A stretch of 64,000 bases of DNA, from assembly GCF_021223605.1 (NCBI RefSeq), contig NZ_CP075175.1:1387001-1451000 (forward strand), given 5' to 3'. The notes beneath the pieces were generated by a model. It worked only from the letters and a program-made list of their open reading frames with translations. It had not been told where the DNA came from and ran no database searches. Both the position numbers and the translations under genes were made by a program. Of the stretch, positions 45,353 through 51,494 are shown in pieces (position 1 is the stretch's first letter; each line of letters starts with the position of its first letter). The stretch is from Paenibacillus sp. 481. Lineage in GTDB: Bacteria > Bacillota > Bacilli > Paenibacillales > Paenibacillaceae.

Positions 45353-46024
45353 TTAGTCCACCCACTCCACGATGTGTTCCATCGCTTGTCTCGTTTTGGG
45401 ACGAGGCTCTTGAATTCGATATCCGAATGCAACCATGCAAGCAACCCCGAAATGACCCGTAAGTATTCCTTCTTCCTGTAAAATGTGCTCTACTTTCTCT
45501 TTGTGGAACCCTTCCACAGGGCAGGAATCGATTCCGATCTGCGCAGCTGCAGTCATCATATTGCCCAAAGCGATATACGTTTGGCGACTGCCCCATTCAA
45601 AGACAATTCTTTCGTGCTCAAGCAACTTAAAATCATCTTCGAGAAATTTGTGATAGACCTCTCCTTTGAGTTGCTGGATGTCCGCTGGAAGCTGCTGAAC
45701 TTCTGTTATCATCCGTTGGATATGCTCAGAATTCGCCATCAAATCGGCCTTCGTACGAGAGAGCATTATTACAAAATGGCTCGATGTTGGCAATTGTTTT
45801 TGGGCTCCATATGTGACCGGAAGCAGCTTGTCGCGCAGTTCCGAGTTCTGGACGACAACAAATTTCCAAGGCTCAAACCCGAACGAGCTTGGGGATAAAC
45901 GTCCCGTTTCCAAAATAAACTCAAAGTCGGCGGCGCTTATCTTTTTCGCGGGATCAAATTCCTTGCAAGCATGGCGAAATTGATGCGCCTCCATAATCTG
46001 ATCTTTTACGTTTTGCATGTTCAT
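45353..46024 (-). CDS. NAD(P)H-dependent nitroreductase family oxidoreductase
   Basis: A 223-aa flavoenzyme of the nitroreductase fold. FMN-binding features are the RHACKEFDP arginine near residue 18, RLSPSSFGFEPWKFVVV near 42-58 and a C-terminal FGVACMVAFGYR. Close relatives (YfkO/HypO, YdgI) reduce nitro-aromatics or quinones. Two ATGs (46024 and 46018) fit the GGAAGGGG site equally. The HxlR-family regulator downstream suggests induction by electrophile stress. Confidence 0.88.
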   Translation of the reverse strand: MNMQNVKDQIMEAHQFRHACKEFDPAKKISAADFEFILETGRLSPSSFGFEPWKFVVVQNSELRDKLLPVTYGAQKQLPTSSHFVIMLSRTKADLMANSEHIQRMITEVQQLPADIQQLKGEVYHKFLEDDFKLLEHERIVFEWGSRQTYIALGNMMTAAAQIGIDSCPVEGFHKEKVEHILQEEGILTGHFGVACMVAFGYRIQEPRPKTRQAMEHIVEWVD

Positions 46025-46204
46025 TTCCCCTTCCGCTCTCGTTATTCCAGTTCATAAGCACAGTGTAGATTATGGATAAAAATATTAACAGTACGCACAT
46101 TTTTGGTATATAGTATTCATTTGTATACCGTAGACTGCAGCTTGCCCGCAGCTCGTGCGCAGCTTTTTCGCAGCCTATTTGTTGCGTGTTCAATGTGCCG
46201 CTAG

Positions 46205-47761
46205 TTAGTCTCCATTCGTTTGCTCGTATGCACGTAGCAGTTCCTCTACAGGTATACCGTTAATTTTCATCCCCGAAATGTTGCACTGATCGATATTTAC
46301 GTTCGACAGATTGCTCCCGCGTATCTCCGTCCCACGTAGATCACATCTTTCAAATGTCATAGGCGTATGGGAGGCGCCTAGATTCGTATCGTGAAAGCGA
46401 ACCCCATCTAAAGAAACCAGCGCTATTTCACTATTGCTCAATCTCAAATCAGCAAGCAGGACGTTAGTGAGATTCATATTTTTAAATGTAGAGTGACTTA
46501 GATTGCAGTCCGTAAATTGGCTGCCGCTTAGATTGCTGTTGCTGTAACAGGCTTTTTCCACGTTCATTTTGTAAAAATCAGCCCCATTCATGGCGCAGCT
46601 CTCAAACTGCGTATGCGAAAGGTTCTGATCCTTAAATTTCGATGGAGCAGTAGCTGAATGCTCGACGTTTCCAGCCATTATTTTTTCGTACACGTACTCA
46701 TCCTCCGACTCATACGTCCGCACGTAGCCCGCTTTTTCATAGAAAAAATGATTGTTAATTTGCCTGCTCGACGTCTCCAATCTCCACTCTTCAACAGCTG
46801 GGAATTCACTTTCAATGAATGCAATGGCCTTGGAACCCAATCCTCGCCCCTGATAGCTCGGATCAATAAAGATCTTATCGAGTCTGGCATGTCTTTTGCC
46901 CGAAGATTCGACCGAGATGCCACCGATTATTGTTCCTTCTATTCCTCCTAATACAATCGCGTAATAATCCAATTCCCGAGTCAAGTACCTGTGCATTTCC
47001 AGCGAATCGTAGCCAGGCGGACGAAGGTTGCTGTCCGGGGCTCCATCACCTGTATGCCACTTCTGGATCTCCTGATCAAACGTCCTTTTCATCAAAGCTG
47101 AAAGTTGTGCAGCATCTTCAATTTGTGCTCTGCGAAACTGAATCATCATATTGTTGATGTCCCCTTCGGTTTCTTCCGTTTTTTCCGTTTCTTCTGTTTC
47201 TTCTGTCTCTTCGGCTTCGTGTGCTGTATGTTTTCTCATTTCAAAATAGTCGTATTCCTGCTGGTCTGCTAGCTTCGTTAGACGAATATGATCAAACCCC
47301 GCCTTTTCCACTACTCTTCGTGAAGCCACATTAAACGGTTTGACGATAGCAACAATTCGAGCAAGCTCTGTGTTGGCAAAGACAAATGAGGCGATCGCTC
47401 GAACTACGCTTGTCGTGTACCCCTGATTTCTGTAATCCTTTGAAATGGCATAAGCAACTTCTCGAGCTGCCGGATCTAATAAGTCATTTGGAAATACGCC
47501 ACACCAGCCAATGAGTCGCTTGTCCTCCTTGTGCTCCACCGCCAGTAAGATTTGCACATTGTGAGGATCAAACTTCTCGTAGCTGCCTACCACAAACGAT
47601 AAAAATTGCTCAAGCTGCTCCTCCGTCATGTTCCAATCCGGTAATATGTCCGTAATCTCTGATTGTCTTGTCAGTTGATGCAATTCTTCATAGTCGGCTG
47701 TTGAAAATGTCCGCAAACGGATTGAATCAGTGTCGATCGTGAATGTATGTGTATGGTTCAT
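46205..47761 (-). CDS. Tandem GNAT acetyltransferase fused to a pentapeptide-repeat domain
   Basis: A 518-aa three-part protein. Residues about 10-178 are a RimJ/L-type GNAT domain with the acetyl-CoA loop RNQGYTT (111-117). A Glu/Thr linker (about 182-200, TEETEE type) follows. Residues about 205-362 are a second GNAT with QGRGLGS (304-310). Residues about 375-500 are pentapeptide repeats (SNLSG, CNLSH, MNLTN, TNLGA, CDLRG, SNLSN) that should form a beta-helix. ATG 47761 follows AGAGGTG; the longer frame reaches 47833 through a terminator hairpin and is not used. Drug modification and pentapeptide target protection are both known resistance themes, so an antibiotic-resistance role is plausible but unproven. 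It is transcribed behind an attenuator-like leader. Confidence 0.85.
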   Translation of the reverse strand: MNHTHTFTIDTDSIRLRTFSTADYEELHQLTRQSEITDILPDWNMTEEQLEQFLSFVVGSYEKFDPHNVQILLAVEHKEDKRLIGWCGVFPNDLLDPAAREVAYAISKDYRNQGYTTSVVRAIASFVFANTELARIVAIVKPFNVASRRVVEKAGFDHIRLTKLADQQEYDYFEMRKHTAHEAEETEETEETEKTEETEGDINNMMIQFRRAQIEDAAQLSALMKRTFDQEIQKWHTGDGAPDSNLRPPGYDSLEMHRYLTRELDYYAIVLGGIEGTIIGGISVESSGKRHARLDKIFIDPSYQGRGLGSKAIAFIESEFPAVEEWRLETSSRQINNHFFYEKAGYVRTYESEDEYVYEKIMAGNVEHSATAPSKFKDQNLSHTQFESCAMNGADFYKMNVEKACYSNSNLSGSQFTDCNLSHSTFKNMNLTNVLLADLRLSNSEIALVSLDGVRFHDTNLGASHTPMTFERCDLRGTEIRGSNLSNVNIDQCNISGMKINGIPVEELLRAYEQTNGD

Positions 47762-47803
47762 CGTTAAGCACCTCTTGTGTAATTGATTGTTGGTTATGGG
47801 TAC

Positions 47804-47837
47804 AAAAAAAACGGAGTGCCTCAAAAAAGGCACTCCG
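47804..47837 (-). terminator. Intrinsic terminator between promoter and GNAT-fusion gene
   Basis: Exact nine-base arms CGGAGTGCC (47837-47829) and GGCACTCCG (47820-47812), an eight-base loop and eight T. It lies 42 bp upstream of the start codon and downstream of the promoter, so it can stop transcription before the gene. Confidence 0.92.
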
Positions 47838-47943
47838 CAAGTATAGGTACATACTTAGCCCGAAGTTCCTTGTAATGGGTCAAGAAGACACACGTATCCC
47901 GTTAACTAAATAGATAACGAAATTTAGGTGTTCTCTACGTCCA

Positions 47944-47961
47944 CTACAAGGATTCTGGCAT
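47944..47961 (-). CDS. Candidate leader peptide ORF (MPESL)
   Basis: Five codons, ATG CCA GAA TCC TTG then TAG, preceded by GGAAGGAG twelve bases upstream (a long spacing). Its last codons form the 5' arm of the leader stem. This position is what ribosome-mediated attenuation needs. The start could instead be a non-AUG codon in another frame. Confidence 0.4.
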   Translation of the reverse strand: MPESL

Positions 47962-47998
47962 AAGCTATGAATTCTCCTTCCAATATAAACCTATGTGT

Positions 47999-48027
47999 AT
48001 TTTAATCGATTGCTGGATTTTTGTAAA
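47999..48027 (-). promoter_or_regulatory. Sigma-A promoter of the GNAT-fusion leader
   Basis: -35 TTTACA (48027-48022), a 17-bp spacer, -10 TAAAAT (48004-47999). Transcription would start near 47993, giving a leader of about 230 nt to the start codon. Confidence 0.8.
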
Positions 48028-48045
48028 CGCTTTATTGAAATCCGA

Positions 48046-48927
48046 TTATGGCGATACTTGCGTATAATGCGCCACAACAAATTCACGAAACGCTTGGGCC
48101 GCAAGCGATAAATATTGTTTCTCTCGCCACACCAAGTGAGGTGTCCACTGACAAGCCGGCTCTTCAATATGAAGCAGATTAAGCGGCGGTATTTCGCGCT
48201 TGGCAGCTATCGGCAGAAACGCGACACCAAGACCCGCCCGAACCAAACTGCTAATAGCTGCGGGCTCGTCACCTTCGCAAATAATGTTCGGGATAAACCC
48301 CGCTCGATGACAACATTCATCAGTAATTTTACGGAAGCTATACCCTGCCTTCAAATTAATGAACGGGTCATTGGCCACTTCGCTAAGCCGAATACGGCTG
48401 CGGCCTGCAAGGCGATGTGTAGGTGGCACAGCCAGTACCATTTCTTCAGTCTGTAGTGGTAAATTAACGATTCCAGGTCGTTGAATAGATGCCGTGGCGA
48501 GACAGAAGTCGATTTCGCCTTTTTCGAGTAATTCAATCTTCATGTCCTCGGTAATGGCTTGCGTAATGCGAAAGTTCACGTGCGGATGCAAGGCTAAAAA
48601 AGGCCCTAAAAAATCAGCTACGCGATACAAGGTAGTTGTCGCCAGTAAAATACTCCCCCGCTCCAATCCCGCTAAATCCTCCAATTCGCGCCGACCTTCT
48701 TCCAGCTCCCCAAGCGCATTGTTCACCTTTTTGAGAAAAGCTTTGCCGAACACATTGAGCCGGATTTGTCGCCCGATCCGATCAAACAGCGGTACCCCTA
48801 AATCCTCTTCCAAACGTGCAATCATCACGCTGAGAGCTGGCTGGGCGATATGTAGCTCACGCGCTGCCTTGGTCATATGTTCGGTACGGGCAACGGTTTG
48901 AAAATATTTGAGTTGCAGCAAGTCCAT
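48046..48927 (-). CDS. LysR-family transcriptional regulator
   Basis: A 293-aa LTTR. The winged HTH is at residues 1-60 (LLQLKYFQTVARTEHMTKAARELHIAQPALSVMI, given in short form as its typical helix pattern). It is followed by the linker helix and a two-lobed effector domain with DFCLATA and GLGVAFLP. It is divergent from the arylamine N-acetyltransferase gene (172 bp between starts), the classic arrangement for a LysR regulator and its target. The inducer is unknown. Confidence 0.9.
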   Translation of the reverse strand: MDLLQLKYFQTVARTEHMTKAARELHIAQPALSVMIARLEEDLGVPLFDRIGRQIRLNVFGKAFLKKVNNALGELEEGRRELEDLAGLERGSILLATTTLYRVADFLGPFLALHPHVNFRITQAITEDMKIELLEKGEIDFCLATASIQRPGIVNLPLQTEEMVLAVPPTHRLAGRSRIRLSEVANDPFINLKAGYSFRKITDECCHRAGFIPNIICEGDEPAAISSLVRAGLGVAFLPIAAKREIPPLNLLHIEEPACQWTPHLVWREKQYLSLAAQAFREFVVAHYTQVSP

Positions 48928-48956
48928 CCATCATTTCCACCTTTAATCCATATAAA

Positions 48957-48975
48957 AATCATTATGAGTATGATT
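48957..48975. promoter_or_regulatory. Candidate LysR operator in the divergent region
   Basis: Inverted repeat AATCAT-N7-ATGATT, 30 bp upstream of the LysR start. Dyads of this size with an AT-rich core are usual LTTR sites. Confidence 0.4.
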
Positions 48976-49111
48976 ATAAATTATATATTTTTAATTATCT
49001 AAAAATCACCTTACACTATACATGTACCTTTGCTCTAGACTAATGAAGTCCCCATTTCATTCATAAATAGTATTCACATAACCATTTTAATAAAAAGGAT
49101 TGGTGATCAAG

Positions 49112-49870
49112 TTGAACGTGCAAACTTATTTGGATCGTATTCAAGCTACCAAGAAAGACGAAGTCAGTCTCGACTATTTATCCCATCTGCAAAAACAGCA
49201 TGTGCTCAACGTCCATTTTGAAAATCTTGATATTATGTCAAAAAAGCCTCTCTCCTTGCAGGTCGAGGATCTGTATCACAAATTGGTACATGCACAGCAA
49301 GGCGGGGTGTGTTACGAACTGAACGGGTTATTTGTTCATTTGTTACAAGAGCTCGGCTTTCACGCTTATCTAATGGCAGCAACTGTACATGTAGGCAATG
49401 GAGTCTGGGCCTTGGAACATGGCCATTTGTTTAGCATCGTACCGCTTGAAGGTAAGGAGTATGTGGTTGATGTAGGATTTGGGGGCAACTGCCCACGCCT
49501 ACCTGTTCCGCTGAATGGGGAGGAAGTCGTTGATAGCGATGGGACTTATCGCGTCATGAAAAACGAGGCCGACTCCATGTTCTATTTGCAGAAGAAGAGT
49601 GACGGCGAGTATGAAACGCTATATCGCTTTGAGACGCCTTCGCAGCGCTGGAATTTGGACACGATACACCCTGTTTGTGTGCTGACGGAAACGGCGCCTG
49701 AGTCCATGTTTAACAAGATGTATTTCTTGTCCCGAGTGACGGAGAACGGGCGCATTACGCTGTTAGGGAATACGTTAATTACTGTCAATGGTCAGGAAAA
49801 AACGAAGCAAAAGCTTGAGGAGCATGAGATTGCGGAAGCGGTTCAGCGCTACTTTGAGTTGACGGTTTAA
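49112..49870 (+). CDS. Arylamine N-acetyltransferase
   Basis: A 252-aa NAT enzyme that moves acetyl from acetyl-CoA to arylamines, hydrazines or arylhydroxylamines. The Cys-His-Asp triad is C67 (GGVCYELNG), H105 (EHGHLF) and D120 (VVDVGFGG), with the spacing (38 and 15) of the classic 69-107-122 triad. TTG 49112 is five bases after GGTGA; TTG 49100 and GTG 49103 are alternatives. It is divergent from the LysR gene, which may control it. In Bacillales such enzymes detoxify aromatic amines; in actinomycetes some form amide bonds in rifamycin-type products. Confidence 0.93.
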   Translation: MNVQTYLDRIQATKKDEVSLDYLSHLQKQHVLNVHFENLDIMSKKPLSLQVEDLYHKLVHAQQGGVCYELNGLFVHLLQELGFHAYLMAATVHVGNGVWALEHGHLFSIVPLEGKEYVVDVGFGGNCPRLPVPLNGEEVVDSDGTYRVMKNEADSMFYLQKKSDGEYETLYRFETPSQRWNLDTIHPVCVLTETAPESMFNKMYFLSRVTENGRITLLGNTLITVNGQEKTKQKLEEHEIAEAVQRYFELTV

Positions 49871-49922
49871 CAAGACGCAAAGCTTGTATAGACTAATCAA
49901 AGGAATATACAAGCATCTAAAT

Positions 49923-49976
49923 AGGGCGATAGAAACGTTCTTAGCCAACAATTCGTACACTATCGCCCTTGTTTTT
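49923..49976. terminator. Two-way terminator between NAT and the SAVED operon
   Basis: Ten-base arms AGGGCGATAG/CTATCGCCCT followed by TGTTTTT on the plus strand. A second inverted repeat, GCTTGTATA/TATACAAGC (49882-49914), precedes it. Both lie between the convergent stops. Confidence 0.75.
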
Positions 49977-49985
49977 ATACCACAA

Positions 49986-51479
49986 CTAAATCAGGCAAGC
50001 CGGAACATAGCCTGGGTGCTGAAAATCAAACACTTGTATTGGACCTACAGCTGTTAAATGATGTCCAACAAAGACTGCTACGCTTATCGGACAGTTTAGA
50101 TATAAATCAATGTGTTCAATCCCTCGTTGTTTCAAATCATCCACAATGGCCTTCACTTTCACGGCATAAGCGACCGCCTGCTCTGCGCTTGCGATGCTAT
50201 CATGTCCTACTCCAGTCGGAGGAAGTACATTGATTAATGTATGGTATTGAACATTCGTTTGCTTCAAATGAGCATGCACTGGCTCTTTAATATCCCTAGT
50301 AACGCTAAGTACCAAAATAGCGCGTGAACTCTTTAAATCATTTCCTATCCATATGTCGGGCGACACTATAAACGAAGGATCAGACTTTAATGACGACCAA
50401 ATGTACTCCCCTTGCTCTATTTCAATAATTGCTCCTCTTACACGTGAAAATCTACTTCCAATTAGAACCCCACCAGACAAGCAAATCTTCGTGTATATGC
50501 GTATGTAACCTTGCGTAGCAGCTCGGTTCTGCGCCCAGTGATCAGCAGCACTCTCCAATGCTGTGGTCATCGCACTCCAATTCTCTCTAGAAGGCAGCTT
50601 CCTTGGTGAGGCATAGACACCAAAATATTCGCGCCAATCCAACTCGACTTGCGGTTGCTCCGCATACTGCTGTTTATCGTACCCGTGAATATGAAATATC
50701 ATAGGTGTAGGCTTTGTCGCCTGTGATTCCATCGTCTTTTGCACAAAATCACGAATCGTTTTGTATGCCGTACTACTAGGATCGGCCTTACAAATGCTTG
50801 AATGATCCTCATCAACATTCACAACATCTGCACCCAAATATAGCGGAGTGGAAGAAGCCTCTGCTACGACTCTATCCCGCGCTCCGCGCAGTGCAAGCTG
50901 TGAGATGTCGTGTTTCAACTTCTCGGGCAGCTTCTCTGTCCCGCCCCGATACACATACTTGTTCCAGCTAGCCTCTAATTGAGCCAAATGAGGGCTGTTT
51001 TTGCGCAACGATTGTAATTGGCGATTAACCGTCCATTTTGGAAAGACATTAGCCAGCCCAGATCCGTGGAAGGGAACAGATAAATAAACAGCACCCTTTA
51101 TTGATTTTAAGTTGTCCTCATCAAAATCTTCGTAACGATTCACAATATATTGCTGCACCACTAATCCACCCATACTGTGCGCTACGAAAACAATATCCTT
51201 TCCTTTTAAATCCACCTGAATATCCCCGTGTAGCAGCTCTGCTACCGTCTTGAAATCATATTGTAGCGGCTTAAAGCCTGTCCGATAACCATAACTGTAA
51301 ATCTCCGCATCAAGCAACGATGGATCTTGCCCGAGTAATTCCATCATGGTTGGGGATTGCTCACATTTCCTCCATGTGCCATGAGGGTCGCCCGCTAAAC
51401 CATGTACAAAAATAACCGCAAGCTTGCTTTTCGTCGATCGAGAAACTACTTTTATTAGCCTTGCTTTCTCTACGCCCAT
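49986..51479 (-). CDS. Alpha/beta-hydrolase (lipase-like) fused to a SAVED nucleotide-sensor domain
   Basis: A 497-aa two-domain protein. Residues about 18-250 form a PGAP1/LipA-like alpha/beta hydrolase: oxyanion segment FVHGLAGDPHGTW, nucleophile elbow AHSMGG (Ser102), a candidate acid Asp202 and His226 in DEDHSSICK. Residues about 265-497 match SAVED: WREYF, the SGGVLIGSRF and IIEIEQGEYIW strands, and the ending YLNCPISVAVFVGHHL ... PIQVFDF. SAVED binds cyclic oligonucleotides in CBASS effectors such as Cap4 and triggers the attached enzyme. The ATG is 15 bp after the DAC gene stop, with GAGGG eight bases upstream, so the pair is one operon. Predicted action: membrane-lipid or ester hydrolysis on nucleotide binding, causing abortive infection (inference). 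Confidence 0.85.
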   Translation of the reverse strand: MGVEKARLIKVVSRSTKSKLAVIFVHGLAGDPHGTWRKCEQSPTMMELLGQDPSLLDAEIYSYGYRTGFKPLQYDFKTVAELLHGDIQVDLKGKDIVFVAHSMGGLVVQQYIVNRYEDFDEDNLKSIKGAVYLSVPFHGSGLANVFPKWTVNRQLQSLRKNSPHLAQLEASWNKYVYRGGTEKLPEKLKHDISQLALRGARDRVVAEASSTPLYLGADVVNVDEDHSSICKADPSSTAYKTIRDFVQKTMESQATKPTPMIFHIHGYDKQQYAEQPQVELDWREYFGVYASPRKLPSRENWSAMTTALESAADHWAQNRAATQGYIRIYTKICLSGGVLIGSRFSRVRGAIIEIEQGEYIWSSLKSDPSFIVSPDIWIGNDLKSSRAILVLSVTRDIKEPVHAHLKQTNVQYHTLINVLPPTGVGHDSIASAEQAVAYAVKVKAIVDDLKQRGIEHIDLYLNCPISVAVFVGHHLTAVGPIQVFDFQHPGYVPACLI

Positions 51480-51494
51480 TATATTTTCCCTCGT

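Larger units (their letters stand above)
47804..47994 (-). promoter_or_regulatory. Candidate transcription-attenuation leader of the GNAT-fusion gene
   Basis: About 190 nt of leader with two mutually exclusive folds. Fold 1 pairs TCCTTGTAGTGG (47952-47941) with CCATTACAAGGA (47878-47867), 12 bp with one G-U, leaving the terminator free. Fold 2 pairs AAGGAACTTCG (47871-47861) with CGGAGTGCCTT (47837-47827), one mismatch, and destroys the terminator stem. The first arm overlaps the end of a five-codon ORF, so a ribosome stalled there would favour fold 2 and read-through. Confidence 0.65.

Noticed and set aside
47920-47982. Alternative frame in the GNAT leader reading ARILVVDVENT, like the start of a response regulator
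   Set aside because: Too short, with only a TTG start lacking a ribosome site or a rare ATA start; the similarity is probably chance, since the same bases are explained by the leader stem.
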